A stretch of 64,000 bases of DNA from Aphanomyces cochlioides (Eukaryota; Oomycota; Saprolegniomycetes; Saprolegniales; Verrucalvaceae). The stretch spans positions 434,001 through 498,000 of the forward strand of contig JAHQRK010000014.1 of the NCBI GenBank assembly GCA_019828595.1, given 5' to 3'. Both the position numbers and the translations under genes were made by a program. The notes under the pieces are model-generated. The model was not told where the DNA came from, did no database searches, and saw nothing but the letters and a program-made list of their open reading frames with translations. Each line of letters opens with the position of its first letter. Position 1 is the stretch's first letter. This document shows positions 33,283 to 47,189 of the stretch, one piece after another.

Positions 33283-33335
33283 AGCGACTTTTGCGATCTG
33301 CGACATACCAAAATCCGCTGACGCAAAAGTCGCTC
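33283..33335. repeat. 14-bp inverted repeat at the Harbinger right end
   Basis: gagcgacttttgcg (33283-33296) and cgcaaaagtcgctc (33322-33335) can pair across a 25-bp loop. The outer arm overlaps the element's terminal repeat, so the end carries a subterminal inverted copy of its own terminus. Confidence 0.75.
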
Positions 33336-33940
33336 CGAACTGGCCCTACGTGTACCCTTGAAGTTGTACTCTCCCATTTTCACATTTCCCGATTCAAAAC
33401 TCAAATCTCAGTGCTCGGAAAGGGCATGGTCTCGATGCAAGATGGTAAACTCGATCGAATGTACGTATGTGCATCGTGGAGTCGCGATGCTACGCTTTGA
33501 TCTGGTCATGATGCCATGATCTTATTGACACATTGTGATGTTGGACTCGGATGTTTCCTTGAGAAGAGGCGACGTGCTGAATTGAACTATGGCGTGTTTC
33601 CCCATCAAGTGGAATTCAAGCATCGCTCGGATCCATGATACGACGGATATCCCTGTGGGAGGTAACAGAGTCGTCATTCTCCAGCAATCGTAAAGTTATA
33701 CTGAGATCAAGTGTACAATCGTAAAGAATCTCCATTGCAATTTCCATTTCTCAACAATTCTTTTTTTCGAGTTTATATAGAAGTTTGTATTGCCCAGAAT
33801 TGACTGGATACCCCAAGGAGAACGTAAAGGCAGCACTTTACGATTCTGTCGACCAATAAAGTTGCGTAAAATTAGTTTAAAAGCAGCCAATGGGACGCTG
33901 AAATGAACATCCTGCATGATTCATTGTTGTAAATTCCACG
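33336..33940. other. spacer between Harbinger and Crypton-like copies
   Basis: About 600 bp, AT-rich after 33700; no gene seen. Confidence 0.45.
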
Positions 33941-36124
33941 ATGAGCTCAAACGAGCTCACTCTGGACGGCTTGCGTCGCAACCGCATATGTGAAGTATCG
34001 CGTACGAAGTACCGATCAGGGATCAACCAAGTAAAGAAGTGGTGCCGTCTTACAGGAAGACAAAGCTGCATAAAGGTCTGCGGAGAGTCTCCAGATGGAG
34101 AAGCGCTTGATCTAAACGTCTTTGTATTCCAAGACTTTCTAGACTTCTTGCTTTGGTGTGTTCAAAACAAGCCACGAATAAGTCCTGGCACACTGAGTGG
34201 ATACTCCAGCGAAATAAAAAGCCTCTACAAAGACGAGAAGCGCACGCTTCCTGATGAATACGGCGATGATATGAAAGAAATTCTATCAGGTACACGATTT
34301 TATAACCATATAAATGTATAATATAGCTCTCAGGAATACGTAAAACCATGGCCAGTGACACACAACGAGGCACAAAAGACGTCACTGGCAAGCGGCCTAT
34401 GGCCTTTTCAACCTTTGAAATGCTGTGTCAAAAGAGTTTGTTTCTTCCAGACGGTGGATTTACACACCTTTTTCTTATTTGGACTTGGAATCGATGTGCC
34501 GTTCGCAGTCGACAGAAGCAATAAGGTATTTCTTTCATGCATCAATGACTCACACAATGTAGATTCGATCATGTATCGGTGGAGGAGGATGCAATCGGAG
34601 TCTCATTTTTTAAGACAAAGACTAAGCAGGAGGGTAATAGATTCAATCGTCTGTCACATTATATTTGATGTATTTGATGTAGGAACGACTATTAAAGATC
34701 CCAAGCATTGTTGTGCCAATCCCTTCAAGCCTGTGACTTGCTTGTTTGTGGCTCTTGGGGTGTATCTCTCGTGCAATAGTCAAATCAAGCCTGGAAATTT
34801 GTTTCCAGGCTCAAAGCAAAAGGTTAGACGAAGTTGACAAATGTACTAAATTTAATCAGGATAGATTTGGAAAGTCTCTGGCTCACCTTCTTGGTGAAGA
34901 TAGAACAGCAGCTGAGCCAGAGACTGCGAAGAAACCAAGAGAGATTGGAACACATTCCATTCGGAAAGATGTAGCAACTTACGCGTCATCAGGTACTACT
35001 GGTGGACCATCGATCGTAAGTGTTTGCTTACGATGCGGCTGGTCCATCGGTAATGTGATGGAACGTTACTTTCGTTATGAAAGCGCTGGCGATCAATTTT
35101 GTGGTCGTGTGGTTGCAGGGCTACCTGTAAACAGTGGTGATTTTTCTGTACTGCCCCCCCCCACTTCTCGAATCCTCAGGACCCCAAATTGCTGGATTGT
35201 GTGAAGTTAATGTTTCCAAACTTATGGGGCGTGACTCACTTGGCGTCAGTCTTGACTCTGGTATTGGCGAGTCTGGTTCACCATCACGACTATCTCGTTC
35301 ACACACTGCCCACCCAACATGCTCTACTGCAAACCTCGCTGTTTCGCAACCCTTAGATGATTGCATATCTGAAGTCCATACTTGTCATCAGCCATGAATC
35401 TTCCATCATGCGTGGGTCTGGAATTCTACCACATATAGAAGTGTACAAACGACTTGAGATGAATTATACAGCGATAAAACGTCTGCCGTCAACTGTGTTA
35501 GATGGTGTGAAAAGAATTATCGAAGAAGCAGGCATGGCCACAGGCTATATTACGAGGGATTTCTTAGAGTCATCAATATCTACTGCATTGAAGGCTGTTT
35601 TGCCAAATACACAGAGCCATCAACTTAATTTGGACGGCAATCCAACGTCAAACAACCGCCAATTATGCTCACCCTTTCCCGTGTACCATTGGGGAAAGTC
35701 ATTCCATCTCCTTCCAGAACATTTCCAGTTGCCAAGTGTTGATGTGGCTACAGCATGGAAATTGTGGTGGTTAGGCAACCCAACTCAAAAGATCATACCT
35801 TTTTGCAAGATCAAATTCGTCGATTTGTCAACTCAAACGCTCAAAAACAAATATTTCGAATGGAAATATTTGATGGAAAAGAAGATACATGAATACCTAC
35901 GACAGACATTAAACCGTGAAGTGCCAAACAACCCTTCTGAAAGCGATGTCGTGGAATGCTTTGATATGGCTAGCCCGCTGTTCGAATCAATTCAAGCCAA
36001 TGGACTTGAAAAACGGAGAATTTCTCAGCTGAAAGTCATGACTGTGTCAAAATTGATGCGATTGAAAGATGGCAGTCAAACCAAACGCCCATTTAAAAAG
36101 CAAAAGCGTTTAGCAGCATCTTAA
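33941..36124 (+). pseudogene. Crypton-type tyrosine recombinase, decayed copy
   Basis: Starts MSSNELTLDGLRRNRICEV with a SAM-like N-terminal domain (GINQVKKWCRL), then recombinase blocks VEEDAIGVSFFKTKTKQEG, KDPKHCCANPF, GTHSIRKDVATYASSG (H-x-x-R) and CGWSIGNVMERYFRYESAGDQF (W...Y), ending in a basic tail at 36124. Homology to the copy at 59796-61505 is clear throughout. Several defects are visible: TAA at 34522-34524 before a splice site, a nine-C run at 35153-35162 that shifts the frame right after GLPVNS, and an in-frame TAG near 35354. Introns of 40-48 nt appear to be present. CryptonS-type elements are known in stramenopiles; they move DNA by a tyrosine recombinase rather than a DDE enzyme. 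Confidence 0.8.
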
Positions 36125-36751
36125 TTCACTATGCATATAGCTTTATGAATCATAAGTACAACAGTCATGTCAGGGATAACTCACATCTAGAGAAAACGCG
36201 ACTCGTATATGATTGTAGGGGTCTTGTAGTCGAGAAAATCAAATTGAACAGATGCCATGTAGTGCTGGACACGCTGCGTCGCAGAAGGATTCCATTGAGA
36301 ACATCGAGGAAGCGAGGTGGGCGCCTGGCTTGACGAACAGCTTCACCTTCATGGGCAAGCTCACTGCCATAATTCCATCCCAACGAATGACTTTGCATTT
36401 CTAAGCCGTCTTATGGTCACATAGAAGCACAAGGATTGAATGTTATTACCTTATGTAGTTCACGTCACTCTTGCGGTCCGCTTCGGCACAGCCATAGCTC
36501 CCCATGCGTGAAGCACAGCCAACGTGATGTGCAGTCATGCCAAACAAATCTGCGAATCGAAGAGGCTTCACTTCTTTTCGTTTTTGATTGGCCAAAACAA
36601 ACAGGTCGAGAACCTCCTTTACGAATTCCGAACACAAGTCATTCTGATGTCGAACGAAAATGAACATAGCCGATCTTAGTCGAAACGGTCAAGGACGGTT
36701 TCAGAAATCCTTCTCGCAAAGTGAGCATCGTAGCGGTGCGCCGTCCACGAC
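36125..36751. other. spacer before VPS13
   Basis: About 630 bp; no gene or repeat recognised. Confidence 0.5.
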
Positions 36752-39700
36752 ATGTTTGAGAAGTGGATCGAGGGTTTGATTGTTGAATATTTTTCAGAAT
36801 GGCTGGAAGGATTTGACAAAGATGGTATGCGCGTTGCATTATACAGTGGAAAAATCTCATTCACAAATCTCAAATTCAAGAAGCAAGCCCTGGACAAGCT
36901 GCATGTGCCGATTGTACTCAAAGAGGGGCGACTCGGCGTCCTAAATGTCAAGGTCCCATGGAAGCGCCTATCTAAAGAGAGCGTTCACATTGTCCTCGAA
37001 GATTTGTACATTCTATTGAGTCCGTACCATGACGACTCAAGTGTATCAAGAAGCACAGTCGACGAACGTCATCGCCATGCCAAGCAACATGAAATTCGGC
37101 TTCGCGAGCTCATGCATGCACCCGATGAAGTGACGTTTTCCGATAGTCCAAAGGCATCTGTTAGCAGCCCGAAGTCTCCGAAATCAACATCGTTTTCATG
37201 GAAGCAAAAAATGCTCAACCTTATTATGGACAATCTGACATTTGAGCTCAAACGTATCCACATTCGATACGAGGACACTTCATGCATGGTCTCCGCTACG
37301 CCCCTCTCGTTTGGTATCTCCATTGATGAACTCAAGATTTCAACGACAAATGCAAATGGCCACGTGACGTTTATGGACCGGTCAACATCACACACACCCT
37401 TTGTCCATAAAGTTTTTGAGATCAAGCAAGGATACATCTACTGGGATTTTGCTCAAGCAACTCAATCTGGTGGTACAAAAATGGCATATTTGATCGAGCC
37501 AGTGACAACTGCAATCAAAATTACTGAGAACCATGACCCGGCATCCCATCAGTTTATTCCCAAGTATCGTGTCCATGTTAATCTGCCTTCTCTTCGAATG
37601 ACAATCTCCCCCCGACAATGCAAAGACATCACTAACGTTCTAGACTTTCTTGTCGGTCACGAAGTGTATTTGAAACGCAGTCGTTGTCGAAAAGCTCGTC
37701 CAGGCTGTTCAGTTCACGAAAATCCTCGAAGGTGGTGGAAGTACGCACTTCAATCCGTTCAAGTCCTTGAACACAATCCCCATCGATCCTCGTGGCGGAA
37801 AACTCTTGCTCTCGTTGTACTCCGGGATAAGTACATTCCGTTGTATATGCGTCATCTCGACAATAGCATAAGCCGCTTGGATGAGCAGCAGCTACGAATT
37901 CTAGAAGACGACCCACGACTATCTCCTGACTGCATTGTCTTTTTCCGTGCATGTGCAGCTGCTGAGCTCGACATGGAAACGAAAAGAAGGAAACAATACT
38001 CGAAGCCTTCCAAATGGCCATCCTTACTCAAAGGCAAAGGATCAACATCAAAGCCATCAACGCCAGTGTCTTCGCCACGGGGTGGTTCCCTCTTTTCACC
38101 TAAACAGCAAGTTACTCAGCCTTCATCACCAACAGCGTCCCCCAAAGACCAAACACCACCCCTACTTGTACTCGACCCTGTTGAGCGACAGCTTGTCTAT
38201 GAAAGTGTCAGTCAACGGTACTTTGAATTGCCCAAATCCTCAGTAATGGTTTCCACAATCAACGGGGAAGCTGAAGACAAAAACTTTGGAATGTTACTGG
38301 CACTTGAGCTTCAAATTGATGACGTGATGTGCGCTGTTGCGAAAGAAGTTGAGAAAGAAAAAGGAGGCCGAAAAGAATTTGTCCGTTTCCAGATACATGG
38401 TATCCAAGCTAGCTACAGTCAACATATGAGTGTGTCCGGCCTTCCAGAAATGCAAGTTGCACTGCAGCTCCAAGAAATGCAGCTAATTGATGCAACTCAG
38501 CCAAGTGAAAGTCCCCTGGCAGTAATATTTGGGCATGCCAAAAAGGCCTTGACTACCCCTCTTATCCAGCTGAAGTTTCATCGAAAGCCAGACACCACAT
38601 TAGTTCTTGCTGTCACGATCGAGTCATGCCATGGGCTCTACCACAAGAAAGCTTTTGACAAAATCACGAAGTATGTAACCCCAGACCAGCCCAAATCGTC
38701 TTCCAATTCAGCACCATTATCGCCATCTTCATTTGCATCAAAGAGGTTGCCATCTTTGCCAATCCAGCTAACACTTATCATGCCAGATTTCACCTGCAGC
38801 ATTGCTGGTGAGACAGCTGAAACGCCATTTGTTGTTTTACACCTTACCCACGTGAACGTGCGCACTTCAAATGCAGCGGAGGCTTTCGACATGAGTGTGG
38901 ACAATGTTGACGTGCTAATTGTGAGTCACGATCGGTTGGCTGGCCTTTGGGAAGATATTGCACTCCAAGCAAAGTGCCGTCTCATCAAGAAATTCAAAAT
39001 CGAATGGCAGCTTGCCCTCCACCGGGAGGATCCGAGTGATGACGACGTGAATGGTAAAGCAGTTGGATGGACAAATAATATCCAGCTGTCTACTCTTGGT
39101 GTGACCGTGTCAGATACACAATGCCAACATCTCTATCAATTGGTTACATACCTGCTAACTCCACCTCAAACCAAAAAACCACCGAAGCCTCGTCGACAGA
39201 TACTGCCCTTCGAAATTGCCCTCTCTGTGCCGACAGTATCGCTGCAGCTGACCGGTACCGAACATCTTCGTCAGGGAGTCGTTGTCGAGTGGACACAATG
39301 GGTGTCGACTATCAAATGTCTGACAGATCTCACATCGGTCCATTGGGCAACTGCAACACTAATTATCAAGGAAGCACAAGCAATTTCTTGCAAGAATGGT
39401 CGAGTATACTCGTTTGGCACAACCTTGCTTGACGTGTGTGGATCAACAACCATGTTCTTGGTCCTTGGGCGACAAGACGACTCGCCAACTTTACGAGTAG
39501 ATTTGCCCACTGTTCGAATCTGTTGGCATTATCACCTCTTACGAGACATCCTCCAGCTCACTGTAGCCAGACTTCCACTTCCACCTGCGATTGAGTCCAC
39601 CAAATTGCTTCTTCATATTCGACTCCACTTGGCAGCGTTAACATTCATATTAAACCCAGTCGACAACCCACAATTGGATGCTACACTGCAAGGTGGAGAT

Positions 39701-42700
39701 ATTGACGGGACTATCGAATTGTATCAAAACGGCAACATTTTCGTCGATGCATCAGCTGCAGCCGTTGCATTTACTATCGATAAATGGTCTCTCGTGTCAC
39801 TTCCTGACACAACAACGTTTCGATACGAAGCAAGTGGTGTGTACTCCTTGCCTGAGCGAGACGGCGCTGCGTCATACGTTGAAGTTCGTGCTACCCAAGG
39901 AAAGCTTCTTTTGTGCCAGCCCCACTGGGTGTGTCTAGCGACTTACCTCTCAGCCTACGTGTCCGAACTCTTTACTTGGCTTTACTTAACTCGAGAAGGA
40001 CAAGGCAAGACAATTATGGATCCATCCAAGTTAAGATTAAAGATATTAAGTCATATCGATGCAATCGAAGTGAAGATACCAACAACGGCGAACACAATGT
40101 CCGATCCAATTGAGGGAGATGGAAAGTCTATGCAATTTCAGATCAAGCAGATTTCAGTAACATCGGACCGCTACTTGGACACTTCTTACGAACAAATCAG
40201 TGTTGAAATGGCATCCATTGAAGCCCCGCCGTGGTGGACCAACCATACTCCCTCAGCTCGTGTGCAATATTTATTTCACCTCGGCGAGAGCCGGCAGCAA
40301 ATTACTATCCAAGTGCCCGCCCTAGATGCAAATTTTGATGTTGCTGCATATACTGTGCTCCTCGAAACAGTTGCGGGGAATTTCCTGGCACCTGCAATTC
40401 AAATGGAGCTGCCAGAACCACCAGCTGATGTTGAAACGACATTTTCCATCGGATTTGACGATGTGTTGGTAAATGTGCCACCATTGTCAGTGACACTAAT
40501 TGTCCATGGTTTACACGCAACGTGGCATCAGACAACAACCCATCATTCGTCGTTAGACGTCACCTGGCAAACCGTGGAATTGAGGGATGTCCCATCAGCT
40601 AAATGCAGTGTGAATCTTAGTGGACGTCAGAGACTGGAATATGAAGTCGCACCCGATGGCCGAGAAAGTCTTGGGCTCACTTTTGACTCAATATTCATTG
40701 CACCGGACATGCAAGTACTCTACAAGTGGACGACTTTCGCCTCAACCCTGCCAAAGTTACCAATCTTGCCTTCGAACGATCACCAAGCACAGCCACCCCC
40801 GCCAATCGAAATATCTATTGCTGTTAAAGCTGTTCAACTTCTGTTGCTAGCCGCCAGTCCAGATCAATACCTCCTCGTTCAAGGTGCAGTTCAAGCTTCA
40901 GCCCAAAAGTCTATCGTACAGGTACAAGCTCGTGGAGTTGCATTAGTCATTGCATGCACTTGGCCATTGCCACATTTTCAGCCGGATGACCCTCTTCATT
41001 TTCACAAACCTAGCATCGGTCGAGCACTTTGCTCAACTTTCGACATCGATGCAGATATTGCTGATGGTGCTATTCAATTAACACTTTCCTCGGTTGATGT
41101 GGTTGTGACAGCTGGTGATCTTAAACTGATGCAAGCCGCAGTAGTTCGATTATCGGAGTCACCTTTCAAAAAGGCACCTGCATCACAAACCGAATCATTT
41201 GTAAGTGTGGTACTTAACCAAGCCAGCATCACGCTTGTATCACCACATGACCAAAGTGCTTCTCTGGAGACAACGTTTGCACCAAAAATAAGAGTCTACG
41301 GTCACCGAGCTCTTTTCAAACAATCCTTTAAATTTATCCAAGAGGCTTCGCATACAACTGACTGGAGCCTCTCACTTACGGATGAAAGTTGTTGCGGAGC
41401 TGAAGAGGGAGTCAGTGTTTGGTGCTTCAATGCCCCTCTTGGTGTCTGGGAACCCTTAGTTGAACCCTGGGCGTTTCACCTCGCGATTGCAGCTTCGCTC
41501 GAAGATGACACTATGATCCACCGAGTCTCTTTTCACGGAGCAAAACTTCAGCCTTGTCATGTCAATATATCACCATGCATTCTGGAGGCAATTTGTTCCA
41601 TTCTAGATCCTCTTCTCTCTGGCGTCACTCCAGCTCAATCGACAGTTGCCCATGCAAACGCATCTTGTGGTGTCGACATTTTGAACGACACAACTCTCCC
41701 CTTATCATATTACGTGTCTGGCACTGACTGCCGAGCGCTGAACAAGGTCCCTGCACATGAAGGGGCGACACTTCAGCTGTCAACAACGCCGATTCTTGTG
41801 TCGGATCAAACAATTGTCCTTCAGTGGGACGATTGGGCTCCACTAAACGATGTTCGTCTCCATACTTTTGGACAAACGGTGGCTCTCTTGACACCATCAA
41901 AGGCGCAAACAAAGTCCAAGCAAGTATTTCCCCTCCTCCTGGACGTCGAAAATCGACGAGGTAGACGCACTCTCACTATTTCTTCAGTCGTGAAGGTCAC
42001 GTCTTTGTTTTGTTATGTTTCATGACAGTCTCACTAGGTCTATAATGATTCATCCATTCCCGTTCGAGTAGGCTGCATCCGAGACAATATGCCATTCGTC
42101 GACTCAGGTTAGACTTGGTACTGCGACGAAACCCTAAATCATTTAATACTCTAGGTGTTGTGAACCCTGGTGAAAGCAGAGGCCTTCCCCTTGACGTTTG
42201 TGAAACTCTACACGGTCTACGCATTGTTTTGGCCCCAGGAGACGATGACAAATATGACTGGAGCGAAGATCCAGTCTCCATCGAGGCAACTGAACCATGG
42301 ATTGCAGCTTGTCCACTGAAGAAACTTCCCAAACCGTCATGTACTTGTATGGCAGCATTTAGTACAACGTCGCCCCAAGTCGAGTCCACCTCCGTTGTAT
42401 GTACGCATGGAAAGATGTTTCTCCGAGTTATGCCGGAAATTCATGGAAGCCACGCATTTGCGTCAATAAGAGTGGTTGCCCCTGTATCTATTGAGAACCA
42501 AAGCCCAATTCCCATGACAGTGCTTCTTTTCACAACCAAGAAGAGATCGGCAAAGCCAATAACATCACCCAAAGGGCCCGCGCTGGATGAAGAAATTGAA
42601 CCTGTACAACTCCACTTGGTCACTTCGACGACAATTGCTCCACAGAGTCGCATCCACATTTACTCGGTATCGCTTTTGAACAAAACTTATGCATCTGTTG

Positions 42701-45700
42701 CACTTGCATCACAGCAGTGGAGCCAGCTCCAGCCCCTTGAGCTCAGCAAGGCTAAAGATAATGTTGTCGTGCTGACCGACGAGCAGAAGCGCCAGCACGC
42801 TGTAAATTGGTCCATTTCGACAAATGCTGACTTTCAGCTACAAGTAACTGTTTGGCCCTCGTATGTGCTCGTGGACGAAACGAATTTGCAACTGCTCTAC
42901 GACGTTGATCTTTCTTCGAAGAAGTCGATCACATCGATCTTGCATTTGTCCAAAAACTCCAACAATGGATCAGCTACTGATACTTTAGAGACTGACGTGA
43001 TAGAAGCCACCCTCGAAGTGCTCAGCAGTATGGTGTCATTTGAGGTGGACAATGCTTCTATGATCGATTTCTCACATAGATTTAGGCGAAAGAATCGCCT
43101 CAGCCTTTCTTGTTGTCAGGAGTAAGACAAGTCACGATTCGACTTGACCCTGTCCGTTGTATGCGAACTTCAACAGCAACAGTGCAATTGGAAGCGATCA
43201 GTGACTCGGTTCAAAATGCCCATCGACTATTTTGTGATGCTGCCAAAGAGTGGCGTGACCTCGGGGTACGGGTGACGATGACCCATACGAAATCCAAGAT
43301 TGTAACGTTTGTGCCTCGGTATTTGGTGCTCAACCTCGCACCCGTACCGTTTGTGCTTTGCCCAGCCACACTCGTAAACAAGACCGCTGCCCCCCAGCAA
43401 CAGCCCCCCGGACGACACGCATCAAGTGGGCAACTTCCATCTCAAACAACAACTCCGTTGGCAGTCTTGAGGCAGCCCTCAAGCAGTCGAGTTGGTCAAG
43501 GTCCAGTCGGTGTTGCTACATATGCACCTCAAGCTCCATTTTCTCCTTTTCACTGGACGTCAATGGCAGAGCCAAGTGATTATGCTGTCCGGACAAAGCC
43601 TGCCGAGGTTTGCATTATTGCTCTGCGTCACTCACAATTGTTATAGTCGAGCGAATGGAAATGGAGTGGTCGTTTTAGTTTACATGAAGTCGGCGAGACA
43701 GCCCTCAATGTGATCAATAAGTCGTCTGGCGATGTCCTTGTAGTACGAATTCACATTCGTGTTGTCCGCGCGACTCAAATCTTTATCGTTATATCCCTCG
43801 AAGAAGCCATTAACCCACTTTATCGACTCGTGAATGAAACATCAACCACAATTACATTTGGTCAGCACTTTTTCGACCTTGATCCAGGCTACATTCGTGA
43901 CGTTGCTCCTACCCAAAGTGTATGGTTCGGCTGGGATGAACCATTTTCTTGTGAATCGCGTGCTCTTCGTGTGGCAGTCGCTAATACCGATGTGATCGCC
44001 ATTGTTGTGGATGAAGTCCATGACGCAGTTCAAACGCTTGGTGAACTGTTCGTCCAGACGTATCTCGATGGACTTACCAAAGTGGTTCACGTGAGCGAGC
44101 GTCACCGGTCACGCGATACACTCATGCGCATTTCTTCACAAGAAGTTGCCCAAAACATTCGATACGTCATTGATGTTTTATTTCCACGAGTCGTACTATC
44201 ACTTGTCCATGGTCGCGCCGAACTTGTAGTGTTGACAGTCGAAGAGATATCTGTCATTGGAGGCTACACGCCGGAAGGCAATGAAATAGAAGTCAAAGTG
44301 AAAAGCGTCCAGATCGATAATCAACAAGAAGGGCAAAGTGGATCAGCATTTCCAGTCTTGTTTGCACCCAGCAAGTGAGTGGACATATTTAAATGCATTC
44401 TGAAGCACCTTAGGGAGGAGGTGGACAAGGACAAAGAAAATGAAGAGACGAGTAGTCCACCTTTCGTGCATGTGTCACTCGTGCGCTTGTTTTACCACCC
44501 CAATATTGAATTTGTCAAGGTATGTCGTTGAATTTCCTGACAGGTTACAATGTGGTGGATAGTATTTATCTGTGCTCATGCAGCCAGCAACGCTGCAACT
44601 GGATGCATCGATCTTGTTTTCCATTGCCGATATGGTGAGTGAGTGGCTTGCTATCATTACAAAATTCTTTCCCGATGCTTTCAATGAAAAGCCCATTTCT
44701 CTTGTGGCTGAGCGAGTACAAGTGGAACCCCGCGTATACTTCGAGACACTGCAATTGCATCCTCTCAAACTGTGCGTCACATTTGCTCAGAGCACATTGC
44801 CATCACAGGTACGAGTTTATGTTTTCTTTAGACTAACATTACGCTTGCCACAGGCGGAAGAGGTGATGGCAGTTGTGCCAGGCATGTTTCGCATTCTTCA
44901 AACGCATTTGGCCAATATTGACAATGCCCCTCTACACTTGAATGCATTGGTAAGAGGCTCGTACACTTCATTTCTTAGTGACTGATCGATGTAGCATATT
45001 TTCCATTGCTTCACGTCGATTTCTCTTTTGGTTTCATCAATTAGACAGCACTACACGACGCAATCTTTGCGCCAAATTTATTCACTCATCGGATCGGCTG
45101 AGATCTTGGGCAATCCACTCGGACTCGTATCAAATTTAGGTTTGTTACCTCTGTTAAATCAAACTTCTAATGTAAACTAGGAAGCGGAGTCAAAGATTTC
45201 TTCTACGAGCCCGCAGCAGGCATGGTGCGGGGGCAATTCGTCAAGGGGCTCACTCGTGGCACTGAAAGTCTCGTGAAGAATTCAGTCTACGGCACATTTA
45301 ATGCCGCCAGCAAGCTTACGGGCAGTATCTCAACTGGTTTGGCAAATCTATCTATGGACAAAACGTATATTCAATCTCGGACGAACCGCCCCAAGAAAGA
45401 CGGACCAACTAATGTTGGCGCTGGTCTCCTCCTTGGAACAAAACAACTTGGTCAAGTATGTATCCAACAAACTACATTTATACTGACAACATGAATGTAG
45501 GGGATTTTAGCAGGCGTCTCTGGCATCATTACACAACCAGCAATGGGAGCTTACCACAACGGACTCACCGGATTTGTCGAGGTATTTCAACAGCGACGAC
45601 TATGAGAATGATAACCCTGATTTATGTGAAGGGAGTTGGTAAAGGTATTATCGGCGCTGCGGTAAAACCAACGGCTGGAATATTGGATCTTGCAGCTCAA

Positions 45701-46267
45701 ACCACCGCTGGCATCACATATTCGGCTGCATCATTTGATAAGAAACCTAAGCTTACACGACTGCGGCTGCCCCGCATGATGGCTACAGCAGACAAGCGAT
45801 TAACGGTATGATTCAAGTATATGTGGCAACTCTGACAAAGAGAGTAGATTTATGTTCCAGATGAGGCTTCTGTAGCTGCATGGTTGACCAAATTACCTGC
45901 ATCTACTCTAGCCGCCAACGAACAATATGAGCGCCACGTCTTGCTTCCAAACTCGAGGGCTCTCATTGCAACATCACGGCAGCTCATGGTCCTTGACAAC
46001 ACATGCGCAAAGCCACGAGTTCTCTGGGCATACTTGGCTCGGAATGTCTTGAGCAGCCACAGTTCAGACGAAGGCGTTGTGATCTCCATCGACAACAAAA
46101 ATGGCGATGGAAAGCTCGTCACAGTCAAGATTCCACTTGAAGCCCACGAGCATCATGAGCATGACAAAGTCGAAGCCCTCATCGCTAAGCTTGTGACACA
46201 AAACCAGACAACCACACCACCTCCACCACCGTCCACACAACAACGAGACGAAGTAAGGCACGACTAG
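36752..46267 (+). CDS. VPS13: VPS13 bridge-like lipid transfer protein
   Basis: The start MFEKWIEGLIVEYFSEWLEGF is the chorein N terminus, and the product is about 2,900 residues. Exon 1 is a single 5.2-kb exon (36752-41995). After it come 42038-42107, 42155 onward and about ten further short-intron exons. Features in order: chorein, long repeating beta groove, a VAB-like adaptor region (DSSIPVRVGCIRDN, GVVNPGESRGLPLDV), the APT1-like SHR part (WFGWDEPFSCESRALRV), and the C-terminal ATG2-C/DH-PH-like segment (NPLGLVSNLGSGVKDFFYEPA, GLTRGTESLVKNSV). VPS13 moves phospholipids in bulk between membranes at contact sites. It is a complete, intact gene. Introns are confined to the 3' 45%. Confidence 0.93.
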
Positions 46268-47189
46268 TCTACAACGTTAATCCGTAATCCTCCTAATATT
46301 TCATAACACCGCATCCCCCAGGAAGTTTGTCATTTCGTGACGACCCTTGACTTTCAGAGGTCTTAAAGATGTCGACACCAAGATTCTCGATGAAGCACGC
46401 GATTGTGAACCAAGATCAACGCTTGGAAACACAAGCCGCATCCATGCAACTTCATCGTCAGGGAGACATTTGTTGAATCCGAGCAGACTTGAGAGTGGCA
46501 CGTTGACATGGTCCTGGCTTTAACCCAACCAAGTTGACAGTTGGAGATCATCCTATCCATGGACTTTACTCCACCCATAACTCCGAAAAGGCCAAGTCTC
46601 ATCTTCCTGGCTAGCTATCTTCCTTCCTATAGATCTTATGCCGATTATTGAGCTCATGTTGGAAATTCAAAGGCGACGGTGAGGCCCTGTGAACTTCGTC
46701 ACACACAACGCACTGGTGTGAATACCCATACCTTGCGACAGACGGGTATGCTAGTAGTGGCGCAACCAACTCTCTTGCCTTCTCGTCGTGGTCGTCCCAA
46801 ACTATGACTTCAAAGACAGACTGACTTTGAGCATCTTCATGAAAGAATGAAGCTTGGCCAGAATGGAACCATTTTGAGATTGCCTTGTACAACAGGAAGG
46901 GAGGCTTTAAGAATGACGTAATGAGAAAGGCTCAAGCACGTGCCAAGCAAGCAACGACTTGAAACATCCCCGGACACGCAGGTGACGGCGTGCCAAAGAT
47001 GGCGAAATGGAGAGTTGTGATTGCGAGCGGCTGTTTCAAGTTCAACGTAGATGAGACTCTGATACGTGAGACTTTTCGTTTAGTGAATCCAAGTATAACG
47101 GCCAGCCTGTTTTTGTGCGCCAAAAATGCCAGTCAGTCAAATCGTCATTTGACGATCTTTCTCGAGGAAGACACATCGGAGAGAGTGTC
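46268..47189. other. intergenic region with possible gene remnant
   Basis: About 920 bp. Minus-strand frames at 47123-46932 (ITTLHFAIFGTPSPACPG) and 46892-46611 (VFEVIVWDDHDEKARELVAPLL) read like pieces of one hydrolase/repair-type protein, but no splice joins them cleanly and key residues are not visible. It may be a decayed gene. Confidence 0.35.

Larger units (their letters stand above)
30557..33332. mobile_element. PIF/Harbinger-type DNA transposon with nested MITE
   Basis: An 18-bp perfect inverted repeat, cgacttttgcgtcagcgg, is at 30557-30574 and its reverse complement at 33315-33332. Between them lie a DDE transposase (plus, 31383-32330) and a Myb/SANT-like second protein (minus), the standard two-gene Harbinger layout. 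A 472-bp MITE sits near the left end. No clean 3-bp target duplication is seen, so the exact outer borders are uncertain; inner copies of agcgacttttgc at about 31144 and 33284 could mark a smaller element. Confidence 0.65.
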
